Shown here one piece after another: positions 31,370 through 44,500 of a stretch of 64,000 bases of DNA. Each line of letters begins with the position of its first letter. Positions within the stretch are counted from its first letter, which is position 1. The notes below the pieces were generated by a model. The model was not told where the DNA came from, made no database searches, and was given only the letters and a program-made list of their open reading frames with translations. Both the position numbers and the translations under genes were made by a program. The stretch is taken from positions 9,980,255 through 10,044,254 of the forward strand of contig CM051512.1 in NCBI GenBank assembly GCA_028015205.1, written 5' to 3'. The stretch is from Mytilisepta virgata (Eukaryota; Mollusca; Bivalvia; Mytilida; Mytilidae).

Positions 31370-34165
31370 GGGAGCAACCATTTGATTTTTATGGGGAGGC
31401 TAGGATGAAATGTTTCTTCCCGCCTATTTTTTTTGCCACTATCGTGGCCTAAATTTCTATGAGGGGGTGGAAAGGGGGGTACCTATCTCCTTTCTCCCAC
31501 CCCTCGTCTCCTTTCTCCCGCCCCCTCTCTCCTTTCTCCCGCCCCTCTGGTTCCATCTCCCACCTTAACAACCGTCTTTTTTCAGATCAATCGATTTTAA
31601 TACAAATTTGAATTAATATATGACCATATACAGGTGGCATAGGTCTTTATTAAAGCATATACTGATTTTACGAACAAGGCCTGCCTCCGACTCGTACGCA
31701 AATTAATACACAATGTTGGAATGTTGTCGATGGTGCATTGTGCATGCCCCAATGTCAAGAAACTCATTTTTGATATGTAAGGTCATGTATGAGGATCATG
31801 AAATTAGACTTAGTTTTTTATTGTGTCATCTCTATTTTTCCCTGTCCTCGAGAACACCTTACTTTGTATGGTCAAGTGGATAACGTAAATATTTTAAGGT
31901 GACCTGGAAAATTGTTGAAATATGCATGGACTATCCTGACTCTGTGATGTGTTCTGTGCTCTTTTATGTTATTAGCTCACCTGGCCAAAGGCCATGTGAG
32001 CTATTGCCATCACTTGTCGTCCGTCATCGTCGTCGTCCGTCGTCGTTAACAATTATACAAAACTCTTCTCCTCTGAAACTACTTGACTAATTAGAACCAA
32101 ACTTTGTATGAATGTTCCTTGGGGTACCCTGCATAGAACTGATGTGGGGATTTTTGATTCGTCGAAAAAGATGGCCGCTGTTACTAAAAATAGAACATAG
32201 GGGTCAAACAACAGTTTTTCGCAAATATCTCAAAAATTGTTGAAATATGAAGTATTAGGTTACGGCAAATTCTGGCAGGTTGAAAGTGTTCAGCATGATG
32301 AGAGCTACCTGTGTGCTGATTTTCGTGAAAATCTGTCCACTGATGTTAGAGTTATTGCCCTTTTTTGACATTTTTGGCTTTTTTTTATGTTATTATTTCA
32401 AAAATCTTCTTCTCTGAAACTACTATTCAAAATCAAATGAAACTTGGTAAGATTGTTCCTTAGGGTATCCTGCAAAAAGTTAAAGCTTGGATTTTTGATT
32501 GGTCGAAAAACATGTCCGCCCTTACTAAAAATAGAACATAGGGGTCAAAATGCTGTTTTTTGCTATTTTTTCCTGAATTATAGAAAGAAAATGAAGATGA
32601 AAGCTACTTTCAAGGTAAACATGGTATCCCGAGTTGAATGGTGATGATGAAAGTTTGTTTTTGACGGCCATTTTTTACACTGGCTCAGATTTCAACAATA
32701 TTTGGTTTTTAAAGTAAACATGGTATCCTTAGTGAATGGTGATGATGAGATTTTTTGTATGGAGCATCTATGGAAGGTCCTTTAGGAAATTTGCATAAAT
32801 CTTCCCGGTCCGTGAAACAAAATGGCCGTCATGAGCATTTACATGTTCTGATTGGTTGAAATTTAAAAGTTCTTCTCCTCTGAAACCATAAAGCCAAATT
32901 AACTGATTTTTGGTATGGATGATCTGAGGAAAGCCCTTTACAAAGTTTACATAACTCATCATGGTCCGTGAAACAAAATGTCCGCCATGAGCATTTACAT
33001 GTTCTGATTGGTCGAATTTAAAAGTTCTTCTCCTTTGAAACCGTAAAGCCAAATGAACTGATTTTTGGTATGGAGCATCTATGGAGGTCCTTTACAAACT
33101 TTGCATAAATCTTTCTAGTCCGTGAAACAAAATTGCCACCAGAAACCTGTATATGTTCTGATCGGTCAAAATTTAAAACTTCTCCTCTGAAACCGTTTGG
33201 CCAATGAACTTATACTTGGTATGAAGCATTTATAGAAGATCATATACAAAGTTTCCAGAAATCAATCTAGTCAAATCAAAAGTTTGTGACTGCCATGTGA
33301 GCGATACAGTCTCAGCCCACTGAGCCTCTTGTTTTTGTTTGGGGGTCTGTCTGTTTGGGTGATGTTGATTGGTTGGAATATATGTCATTGTTGACCTGTC
33401 CTATTATCCATTTGTTGTTCATTTATAAATGTGCAGTAGGTCGAAATTGGCCTATAAAGAGTCTACACACAATACCTACTTAAATGCCAAAGTTATATTT
33501 TTATCTTTACAAGTATTAAGCCCTCAGAAGTATGGTTTCTTGGACGAACATGTACTATTCCTATGCCTAAGTATCCCACATCAAACCCACGCGTAAACGT
33601 GGAGAATTTAGATTTTTCACGCGTAAAGACTTAAGCATGTTAACAATGGTTTGAAATGTCCATAAAATAATTTGTCTATAGTATCATGTTAGTTTAAGTC
33701 AGATTGAACATCAAATTCTTTAATGAAATGATCGGAAATGGCAAAAATGGTTTGGGAAATATAAATGTTGCCTTTTTTCAAAGATTTGTCCATTTATTAG
33801 AACATTTAGTATCCAGTTTTTTCGTTTTTTTTACCTCTTTATTTTTTTTTCAACATTAAAGTTCGTCTCCCTTTGATAGTTCTCCCTCCTTTCTCCCGCC
33901 CTTTCTCTCCTTTCTCCCGCCCCTTTCTCCTTTCTCCCGCCCCCTTTCTCCTTTCTCCCGCCCCCTTTCTCCCTGTCTCCCAATACCCTTTCCACCCCCT
34001 CTTCTATTTCATTTAAACCAATAAACTTCCTGATTGACACAGGTCCTGCATTTTTTTTAACACCAAAAGTGGTCCTGGCTTTTTATTTTGCCAAATTCCT
34101 GGTCCTGCCTTTTTATTTAAAATTTCATCCTAGCCCCTTGCCATAAAAATCAAATGGTTGCTCCC
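31370..34165. mobile_element. Harbinger-like element A, host of a nested 2.5-kb element
   Basis: Inverted ends GGGAGCAACCATTTGATTTT, continuing to GGCTAGGATGAAAT, at 31370 and in reverse complement ending at 34165. They are flanked by TAA on both sides (31367-31369, 34166-34168), the PIF/Harbinger-type 3-bp target. Most of its span is the element at 31461-34001; its own sequence is only about 250 bp. Confidence 0.75.
31461..34001. mobile_element. 2.5-kb non-autonomous element, copy 1
   Basis: Short inverted ends GAGGGGGTGGAAAGGG / CCCTTTCCACCCCCTC with the perfect 6-bp duplication TTCTAT (31455-31460, 34002-34007). Just inside both ends, in the same orientation, are short arrays of CTCCTTTCTCCCGCCCC. 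The middle carries the GCTCACCTGGCC hairpin (31975-32001) and several diverged ~150-bp units containing TTCTTCTCCTCTGAAAC. Open frames are short and identical in the second copy only because the DNA is. Second copy at 53224-55723. Confidence 0.85.
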
Positions 34166-34168
34166 TAA

Positions 34169-35030
34169 AGTCTTAAAATACTGAGAAATCAGGCACCTAG
34201 CTGCAAATTCAAGAAACGTTTTAGCACAATTCTTTGTAATAGAGATAAATCTTGTTTTATTGATACAAAAGAAAAGATTATAATTAATGTTCTAAGAAAT
34301 TTAAAAGTTAAAATACAGAACTGCTAAATATATAGCAACTTTTTCTGGACTCATATGATAGTCCATTCATCAATCTTAGAGGAAATCAAAATACAGACTT
34401 ATGGAATATTTTGCAATGTTGTAAGAAAAATGGCCAGATGAAGATGTTTTACTTCACATTCTGCTTATATAAAAAAAAATATATGATTTTAAAATAAATT
34501 CAGATCAAACAATGTTATTTACTTAGATGTTATTAATTCTGGATGAAATTTTGTGGTAGATTTTATTTTAATAATAAACATTTTAGATTTGGATATATCC
34601 AACCAAATATGATTCCATAGGGCTACTTCCAATGATTTTGATAATATGAGTGTATAGCAATAAAGTGTACTATTTTCATGATGTTGCTGTCCAAAACATG
34701 GTCATGATTTCTTGACATATAAAATACAGAATTAACAGCTGTATAACAACTTTATTTCCTTTTCTGTATTCTGTACCGTCTATTTTTTAGTTGCACAACA
34801 TTTGCTTCGGAAAACTTTTGTATAAATTGTAGTCTTTATATGAGCACAGGGTATACTTTTGACATTGCCTGTTGTGAAGTATGTATGTTTTTGGTAATTG
34901 CCTGTTTTGAACTGGGTCTTTTTTAGTTGGCACAAATACACCAAATTTATTGTCAAGCCCCCCCTCCCCATATATAATGTGACTAAAATTGTTAACAGAT
35001 GCATGTATTTTCTGTAACAGATTATAAACA
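34169..35030. other. Spacer, no gene or repeat recognised
   Basis: AT-rich sequence between element A and the inverted-repeat element at 35031. Short open frames lack any coding signature. Confidence 0.5.
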
Positions 35031-36095
35031 CGACCCCCAATCGCTCTAAGTCACAGCCAAATGCTGTGAAAGAAAAAAGTTTAGAGGAATTTCCGGTTGT
35101 GACTTGGAGGAAACTATTTACGTGACCTTTTGCAGGTAGGTTGTACATTTATGGTCCCGTATGAGGTTTTTAAAGAGAATATAAAAATTCTAAGAATGTC
35201 ATCATACCCTTTAATAATTTCCCTGTCACATATTAACAGCGTTTTTACATCTGTAGTATTATGTTGGCGCTACAACTTTTGGCAGACAGAAGTTGAGGTG
35301 TTTCATGCTGCAGACGGAATTTTAAATCGTGTCTTCCGCAGCGAAATGGTTGTTTCTGGATATTTTTTTTTATTCAAAAGGATTCTATTTGACGACCAAA
35401 CATTCAAGTCACCTTTAATTAACCAAAGTCTTTGAATTGCCAACAAATACGGACATTTAGTGCAATGCTGTGACTGGGAGAGATCTGTTGTGACTTGGAA
35501 GAACTAGATGTGATTTGGAGGAATCAATATTTAGAAAATTTAGTAGTGCATTAATATTTTTATTATATCTCAGTCGCAAGAGTGGTGGTATACTGGAATC
35601 ACTTTGTTCGTTCGTCATTCCGTCCATCTGTAACGTCTGTCCATCATTCCGTTCGAAACTTCCGTCACAACAATCTCTGCTTTGAGGTAAGGTATTAACT
35701 TCGTAGAAAAGACTATATTAGAATAGAATATTTTACTAAATCCATTCGTGGGCCATCCATGGCATATCATACATGAAATAACAATATACGATTCATTTAA
35801 ACAAAAACAAAAAAAAACCTGCCTGCCTTTCTAATTAAATTGACCATGTTAGAGGAAACCAACAATTTATTTTCCTTTGCCCAAAAAATCGTAAGGTTGT
35901 CTTTTTTTTAAATTTCAATATGTTTTTTACCTACCGAGAACAGAAATGATCGTGCCTCAAGTGAAATCAAACTGGTGATTTGCACTGCTGACGAGTTATC
36001 GGTCAACGAAATGGCCATACAGTGCATCAAATTGATTTCGGTATTTTGTGATACGTTTTATTATATTCATAATTATGAATTTTAACTTTTCTTAC

Positions 36096-36209
36096 TCTGA
36101 ACCGTTTAGAAGTCATAATTACGAGATTATAATCCACCATTTTATTTTCTAGTATGGCAAGCAATTCGCTTTCGGAGATTTTCATGACGGACATTTTACC
36201 ATTACACAC
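36096..36209 (-). other. Possible first coding exon inside the ~3-kb inverted-repeat element
   Basis: ATG at 36209 opens 38 codons (MCNGKMSVMKISESELLAIL...) ending exactly at a strong donor (AGA|GTAAGA). It is divergent from the zinc-finger remnant, with start codons about 150 bp apart. No downstream exon or family recognised. Confidence 0.3.
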
Positions 36210-36360
36210 AATCCAAAAAAGAGAACTACACGTGCAAGTTATCTATAAACACTACGAAATTGTCTAGGCCCCATATTTTATGACAATTCTAGAAAATCTA
36301 CTTCCTCAATTTTACCATCTATTGTGTTGCTGAAGAATAAAACCGAGTCAGTTTTTTTTT

Positions 36361-36894
36361 AGATGGAACGATCAGGTAAAAAATATCATTGCAATGAATG
36401 CGATGCCTCGTATTCCCAGTCTGAGAGGTAGTATCTACAAAGAAGACGGATTAACTTGAAAAAATTCCAAAATTAGAAATGTAACGTTTGTGTAAAAACG
36501 TTTTCGACGTTATTTAATAAGAAAAGACACGAGACGAATCAGCATTTCACTGAAATTTAAATGTGACAACAGGGAGTGTTCTTCAAGATTTAATACAAAA
36601 TATCAATTAAAGGGTCATATGAGAACAAAACATAACATGGAACGCCTCAAATGCAGCCAGTGTGAAAAGACATTTTCTTTCGGAAGTTCTTTAAAGGACC
36701 ATAGCAACGCGTGCCATAAAAGTAAGAAAGAAGAATACTGCAATACATGCTCTGAAAAATTCACAACGACTAGAGCTCTACATGTGCATCAAAATTCAGT
36801 CCACGATGGAAATGTTTTCATATGTGAATTATGTGGAAAACCATATAAACATCAATCTTCTCTTGATAGACATAAAAGATACAAACACGTGTAG
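36361..36894 (+). pseudogene. C2H2 zinc-finger gene remnant
   Basis: From ATG at 36361 (MERSGKKYHCNECDASYSQS) the frame hits TAG near 36427. Finger-like sequence continues: CNVCVKTFSTLFNKKRHETNQH near 36483, then a frame change to CDNRECSSRFNTKYQLKGH (C-x4-C type). The last 92 codons (36619-36894) hold CSQCEKTFSFGSSLKDH, CNTCSEKFTTTRALHVH and CELCGKPYKHQSSLDRH, and end in TAG 3 codons after the last histidine. That makes at least six fingers in order, with a degenerate first one, two stops and one frameshift. Normally such proteins bind DNA. It lies between the arms of the inverted-repeat element. Confidence 0.75.
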
Positions 36895-38000
36895 GGTTTC
36901 AAACCTACTACTTGCCCTTATATGTCCACGTATTATGGAATGTCAAGCGTCGCGCAGTAGAGCATGCAATTCGTTCGTTCACTTAAGATTTGTTGAAATA
37001 ATTTTACAAGTTTTGATAAGGTATATCATATGTTTAATAGGAATACATGTATTGACGTTTGTTTTGATTGTCATGTCAAAGATATTTTTATACATTTTTT
37101 AAACATTTTTTTCTTTTATTTTTATAGTATTATGATCTCAGAAAGAGTGCATTTTTGATATTTATTTACTAATGAATTTTACCATTGTTATACTGTTTTA
37201 ATAAATGTTCAGAATGAAACAAGATTCATTCAAGCATACAACAGAGGTCAGTGTGCTTTAATTATTGCTGAAACCTGTTGCGCTTTGCAAGTCCATTGTA
37301 GCGATAAAATATCATTGATGTGTTGCACAAAGTGTTGCTCAGAAATGAACCCAAAACCTAAATGAAACGGGACGGAAGAACAAGGGTAAAACTTTATGCC
37401 CCTTCCATTTTCAAGGTCGAGTCTAGGGGGGAAATTACATTTAAAATCGGAAAGACAACTTTTATATCATAATTATATAATACTCCACTGAATTTACTAA
37501 TTATTGATACCTCCAAATCACATCTAGTTCCTCCAAGTCACAACAGATCTCTCCCAGTCACAGCATGGCACTAATTGTCCGTATTTGTTGGCAATTCAAA
37601 GACTTTGGTTAATTAAAGGTGACTTGAATGTTTGCTCGTCAAATAGAATCCTTTTGAATAAAAAAATATATCCAGAAACAACCATTTCGCTGCGGAAGAC
37701 ACGATTTAAAATTCCGTCTGCAGCATGAAACACCTCAACTTCTGTCTGCCAAAAGTTGTAGTGCCAACATAATACTACAGATGAAAAAACGCTGTTAATA
37801 TGTGACAGGGAAATTATTAAAGGGTATGATGACATTCTTAGAATTTTTACATTCTCTTTAAAAACCTCATATGGGACCATAAATGTACAACCTACCTGCA
37901 AAAGGTCACGTAAATAGTTTCCTCCAAGTCACAACCGGAAATTCCTCTAAACGTTTTTCTTTCACAGCATTTGGCTGTGATTTAGAGCGATTGGTGGCCG

Positions 38001-38583
38001 TAAAACATGTACAGCTGTAATGAATTACAAAAAGTATTTATTTATCTTCCTTTAACAGGTTACACAGTGGGAGATGATTCTAAAAATGTGTGAGTCTTCC
38101 AAGGAAGACATGTGTCGCCTGCGTACAGGGAAAGCTACATTTAAACCAATCACCCATAAAACTTAGTATAAAAAATGACTGAAAGTGAAGAGGTATGTGT
38201 AGCAGGAGATGAGAAGGTACAACAAGGATACCCCCGAACTACCTTAACAGAAAAGCAATTTTATTTACCAAAGTCACAAGTAGGGTCAGAGCCTCAGTCT
38301 CTGTGCAGAGATTATGCAGTGTAACTGGCATCAGTAAACTTGCAAGTGTTGATGCTGGTTTCAAAAAAAGGAAAGCTTTTTCAAGTTAACTTCACTAAAC
38401 CTTTGTATGTTGACTTCCTTGACAGGTAAAAAATAAGGCTATTTTATGTTCATTTCAATAGATCAACAATGTTAATATGTTAAATCTTTCTGTGTTGTCA
38501 ACCCGGACAGGTAATAAATAAAGGCAAGCTGGTAAGTTGATACTCTTTGTTGAAATTATAAAGCCTCTAACTTAGTTTTATTA
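38001..38583. other. Spacer between inverted-repeat element and Helentron
   Basis: Contains the 3' end of the Helentron unit, whose terminus I could not define. At 38060-38160, after a good acceptor (CTTTAACAG), an open stretch reads VTQWEMILKMCESSKED on the plus strand, followed by a 50-codon frame from 38175. Both have coding-like codon use but no recognisable family. Confidence 0.35.
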
Positions 38584-41500
38584 TTAATAAAGCTGAGAAG
38601 TGTCCACTGAGATCCAGACTGGCTTGTGATGACTGTAATAAGATTCAAGTACACCACTTTGTGTCTTTTGTTCTGGAATGTTTGTATAAATAAGATCTAT
38701 AGTTGTGTGATTGTTTGTGGTCTCATCATGAATCAGTTGGTGGTAGTTAAACGATGCCAAGTACTTTGTTAGTTGTTCATATTTGGTATCATCTGTATTG
38801 AAATCTCCAAGAATTATGTTGTTTTGATGTGCAGGTAGTAAATGGTTACATTCTGAGAGAGCAGACTTGATTTTTGAAAACTGTTCCTTTGGTCTGCAGT
38901 AAGCTGCTAAGATATTTAATAAAGTAGGAGCTGTAATCTGCAGAAGAGTCAGTTCAATACCATCTCTATTGTGAGTCTGAAAGTTGTACTCTATATGGTC
39001 TCTGATAAATATAACTGTTCCATATGGTGATCTTGTAGAAGAAAAATTATTTCTAAGTGTAACATAACCTGGTAAGTTAATGTCTGTATCATTTTCACAT
39101 AATCTGGATTCCACAAAACACAAGATGTCACTGGCCAAGAAACTGAAATCACTCTTTATATCATCAAAATGAAGATGTACTGACTGTGAGTTGTGAAAAC
39201 AAACTTTCAGTTGATTTTCTGGTAGTTGGTAGATAGGTGTGTAGCGGAGTTGTAGCTGTTTCTCCTTTCGAAGCCTATCCATTTCTCTTTTAACATCTTC
39301 TGAGACTGTAATTTTTGTTGGATCAAATGGAGGAAGTATGTAGAGATTTTGTAAAGAGGTCACTCTGCTTAATGCTACATAGTGTACATGTGAACGTCTT
39401 TCATTGGGAAGCTGTACAACTGCTTGTTGAAGAGTGTCCCCTTGACAGCGATGTACTGTTTTTGCACATGACAATTGGAGTGGAAATTGCTTTCTGTGTA
39501 TTTTAGCGTTTTTGTATTTACCAACAGGAAATTCTCTTGAAATTTTCTTTATAGGGGTCCAGTCTTCATCAATGTAGCTTCTGTAGAGATGTCGGCTTTG
39601 CTGTCTCAAGTCTTTTCCAATATTTTCTGAATCAAATAGCATCCAAATTAAACAAGGGTGACCTGTTGGGGAGGTTGAGATGTATTTAGTTACACCCGAG
39701 GCACCATTCACTAGCCCATCAGAAACATCTATATTTACTGTTAATTCATTTCTGAGTCCTACAGCTGTTTTGTATACCTTATGTAACCCCATGGAATCAC
39801 AAGCTTTAGCAGGGGCTCTCTGCAGTATTTTTTGTTTTATATCTGCATTTACATCTCCAATCACAATATCAATAGCTTTAAAAGAAACTTTATCTGTTGT
39901 TGCTGATTCATACATACTAACATTGTGCTGTTCTACTGATTTGTTGTAATAGAGAATATGTGTAGCTTCTCTTGGGTATAATAATTCTTTGGATTTAAGA
40001 GTTTGGGACTTGATACAAGCAATGTCTCTGTCATTTTGGCAACCTTCTCTAATATTGTTCAAAGCTTCAGCAAAGGTTTTGTCCCCAGCTTGTCTCATAA
40101 TTTCTGTCAATTCAAATAATAGAAATTCATCAAGCCAAACATTTGGTGACAGAATACTGTAATCTTCAATGGGATATTGAAATATCCAGTTGTCCATAAC
40201 TGGGTGCAGTTGAAAAAGATCCCCAATACACAAAATGTTCACACCGCCAAATGGTTTTTCACTTTGTTTTACCTCTTGCAGGCGTAAATCAATAAACATA
40301 AACATGTTACAACCGCACATGGAAATTTCATCTATGATAAGCGTTTTGACCTCTGAAAGTTGTGTGCGTAAACTATTCAAAGTATCTGGCTTCAGAGGTT
40401 TATACTTCAGGTTTTGGTTAGCTGGTATTTTAAATGCTGAGTGGATAGTTCTTCCACCAATCAGATAGGCAGCCTTTCCTGTGGGTGCTGTCAGTAAAAC
40501 ATGTAGTTGTTCTGGATTGGAGCCTGCCACTGTGTTATAGTGTCTCAATAAACCCTGGTGTATTGCTTTTGTAACACATGTCTTTCCAACACCAGCTCCT
40601 CCACTAAGGAATATTAAGAACTGATCTGATGAAGTTTTAACCCTCCTGAGGATATGGTAGAATATCTCTTTCTGCTTTATATTTAATTTTTGAATACTGG
40701 CCCTGTATTCAGTATCGGACAATCTGTTTCTGATTAATTCTTCTGTTTGACCTGTACCACCCTCTGCTGTAGGCTGAATACCAATATCTGGACCTAGGTC
40801 ATAGTCTGTGTAAAGATCTTCATCACCAATATCATCTGGGTTATCCAGAGCTCGATCTCGCAACTCTTGTTCCTGGACAGTGGGAGCAACAGTGTCATAA
40901 CATTGATCATCCAGCTCTGCATTATGTAACAACTGTTCTGCTGTATCTAACTCATCACCCATGCTTTCATATTCAGACTTCTTGATCTCCACCATGTCTT
41001 TCACTTCATTATATCTATCTTCATAAGTGCTACAAGAACCAATTATACTGTCTTCTGTTCTCCAAGGTATGTACAGCATTAGCAACTCCCTGTAGTGATT
41101 TTCAGGATCTTTCTTCTTGTTGTATCTGACAGATTTTAAGATCTTTTTCTTCCTCCTTCTTCTCATGACACAACTGCTTGAAAGTGAAATTTTGTTAGAT
41201 ATTGCATCACAGATAGCTTCAGTACCTTGGTCATCATCCTCATTATTTTCTCCAACCAATTCATTTTCTGTCTGATATTTATCTGATCTCACCCTCTTGA
41301 AACATACGTCATGCCATGCATCAAAATCAGCCAAGCACATAGAAGATATAGACTGTGGTCTGTCTTTATATCTACTGATTTGATTACCACACTGAATGTC
41401 GTCGGAATCATCTGGTAAATTCTTTAGTTGCTCCTCACTCTTTAAAATAAATGGTCTTTCATCAGCTGGACTAGTATTAATGAAAGTAAATGCAGTACTG

Positions 41501-44500
41501 CTTCTTTTCAGTGGCAACTGAAGTGTAATAAATACTGCCTCTTGGGCACTAATTTCAACATTCTTGCTGAACTTGTTTCCAATGGCCTTTACTTGGTTAC
41601 GAATTGTGCTGCCCTGATCTCTGGCATCTTCTGTTGCTCGGCGTAAAAGATCGCTCATGCCTCTTTGCCCTTTACTGACATAACTGACAATGTACATTGC
41701 ACAAGAGTATGCGTCAAGAATGTATTGTATGTCATGATTTGCTTGCCATGCTTCCATAATACTTGGACTGTAGCTGTTGATACGAATAGCATCTAGATCT
41801 CTCTTGTGGAATACTTTAGGTTCTTTCAAAGTACTTCTAACTGCTTTGATGTAATCCTGTTCTGATAATTTTAAAGACTGAATGAATTCTTCAACTGTAT
41901 GTGAGTTATCCTGTCCTGATTCTAAGTTGTGTAAATGGTCAGAAATACATTGCCAGTTTTCTTTGTGGATCTTAAGTTCTTGTTCATCAGTGACTTCAAG
42001 TGGTTCTAAAACCTGAGTAGATAACATCGGTGGAAGTGGAAAGTTGAATCTACACTGTTTCTTCTTATTTTTTCTGCAATAATTTGAATGTCTGTGTCGT
42101 TGATATTTAGCTAAAGGATCAGCAGAGGAGGTGCTGACAATATTGCTTATATATTTGTCTACCTTCTCTGCATCATCAGTTCCAAATTTAGGTGCATTTT
42201 CTATCCAAAGAACTCCATGTATATGTGGGGACCCACGTTGTTGGAACTCTATACGATAGAAAAAATCTTTTACAGTTCCTAGTGGTGAAAAAGGAGAAAG
42301 CAGGAAAGTTCTGAAAAATTGTTGAACACGGTAATCAAAGTATCTGGCAACTGTGACGGGATCTGTCCTAACTAGTCTTGATTTTTCGTTCCATGTTAAT
42401 TCATTCAACTGTTCATCGGTATAGGTCTTTCTATCTATTATTTTCCCCAGAGTTTGGAGTAAAGGCATCCAATGTGTTTCAGCTGCAGAAAGAGTTATAA
42501 ACAGTGCTGCAATACCTAATTGTCTAATCATGGCGAATAAATCTTTTTTTGCATTCTCCCAATAAGGAGGTGAACCACGCAGTGTCCCAAATATTCTATA
42601 CCCCTCATCCAACTTAACCATTTTGTCCACCACTTCTGGATTTCGTACCTCTTTTGCTGTGTATATTTTTCCTTTTGTTTTGTTTCTTCGCATGGAAAGC
42701 CAAACTTTGTCTTTGATCTGCTTCAGTTGTATTTTCCTAGCCTTAAAGAATAAATTGGGAATTGATGATGAGCATCTCCTGTCTCTTCTCCTTAATTCAG
42801 ATTTAACAACATCTGAGTAATTTACTGGAACTTCTCGTTGTTGATTGTTAGGTCTAGATTCACCACAAAATATGGATGGGAATGCCAATTCTTCAATATT
42901 GTCTGAAAAAATACTGATTGGAATGTTTCCCTCACTAGGTGCTACACATATATTATGTTGGCCATCATATTCTGTTACTTGCTCAAACATCACGGTGTCC
43001 ATTAAACTGTATGGGTTGTCATTCTCTTCCTCATCCTCAGTCCAAGCATCAGATTCTTCATTATTTTGGTCACTTTTATCTCTGTCTTGTGATGAAGTAC
43101 TGATTTCTAAGTCAATTTGAAGATCTTGTTCTTTTGTTGATGAATTTTTGTTTACATCTGTAGCTGATGCTATGTCTTGTTCTTCACTGTTGGTTAAAAA
43201 TTCTGTCCATTCAGTATCATTAAGATGTGTGAAATGGTCATTCCATGTTTGGTCAATTCCTTCAGTGACATATGCTTGAAATAATTCCTTTTGCATGAGA
43301 TGGTAAGTTGCTGCAAGGCATTTATTTGGTTGAACATTTTCATACAAATAATGTGTTTTGTACCTAAGTCTGCGCTTCAACTTAACAGGTATGGTATCTG
43401 ATTGATCAATTCTCCTAGGAAGAGACTGAACCGTTTGGATACTGTCTGATGGAACGTTAACAACATTGCCTTTTATACATACTTGTCTTCCACTAGGTAA
43501 CTCCCTCATCTGCATGAATACATTGACTGGAGCCACAAGACGTTCTTCTAGAGTGTTTAGATTCAAAACATCAGGTTTATATGGGAAAGTCATTTTATTT
43601 GCCTTGCTAAGAGGTGGCATTCTCTTTCGTCTTAAATATTTCAGGCAGGTATGACAAATCCACTCATTTCCATCATCACTTACAGTTGATGTAATACATT
43701 TAGTGCGTAAATCTTCAGGTAGTTTAAGCTGAGGGGTTTTAATAACTGACTGTTTGAAGAAAAGCAGACCACAAGAAGTACATTCAAAATCACATGCCTG
43801 GGCAACAGCATCTTTGAAATTCTGTATGATTCCATTCACCTTACCGTGTGATGAACTAATGACTGTTTCTTTTCTGACTGGTATGTAAGTAATAGTTCTC
43901 TTATTCACTGATGATAATCGTCTGTACTTGGCAATTATGCGTTCTGATTCCTGAACAAATGGATTCTGTCTCCATCTTTGTTTCCTTTTAGCAGTCTTCA
44001 GGGGTTGTAAGGGATTGTTTTTATACCAAAGTCTTCTTGATGCAGATTCATTCTGCTTGACTTCTGAATTATCTCTGTATTTTCTTTTCATTTCAGCCTG
44101 CTTCTGTTTAACCACAGGATTTTGTCTGGACTTTCTTTTCATTATAGCTTCTTTCTCCTTTACTTCTTGATGCATTCTGGACTTTTTTCTTGTGTCAGCT
44201 TCTTTCTGCATAACTTCTACACACTCTCTGTATTTTCTTTTCATGTCAGCCTGCTTCTTTTTAACCACAGGATTTTGTCTGGACTTTCTTTTCATGATAG
44301 CTTCTTTCTCCTTTACTTCTTGATGCATTCTGGACTTTTTTCTTGTGTCAGCTTCTTTCTGCATAACTTCTACACACTCTCTGTATTTTCTTTTCATGCC
44401 AGCCTGCTTCTGTTTAACCACAGCATTTTGTCGGGACTTTCTTTTCATAACAGCTTCAGTTTCCTTGACTTCTGAATTCTCTCTGTATTTTCTTTTCACG

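Larger units (their letters stand above)
35031..38000. mobile_element. ~3-kb element with ~520-bp inverted repeats and a zinc-finger gene remnant
   Basis: Left arm 35031-35550 and right arm 37480-38000 are inverted copies, highly similar in the outer ~480 bp and more diverged inside. Both arms start CGRCCMCCAATCGCTCTAA and carry several copies of a TGTGACTTGGAGGAA-type subterminal repeat (left arm near 35096, 35467, 35487 and 35508). Each arm also contains the same 101-codon open frame with five amino-acid differences, without a convincing ATG. The interior holds a broken C2H2 gene on the plus strand and a possible divergent first exon on the minus strand. I found no clear target duplication and no transposase, so the superfamily is open. 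Confidence 0.75.

Noticed and set aside
32768..33052. 94-codon minus-strand frame repeated at 54511-54795
   Set aside because: Identity between copies reflects recent transposition of the 2.5-kb element; the frame arises from its ~150-bp internal units.
38060..38400. Coding-like stretch after an acceptor (VTQWEMILKMCESS...) and a 50-codon frame from 38175
   Set aside because: Codon use looks plausible but stops and a 2-nt phase break intervene and I cannot name a family; noted only in the spacer entry.
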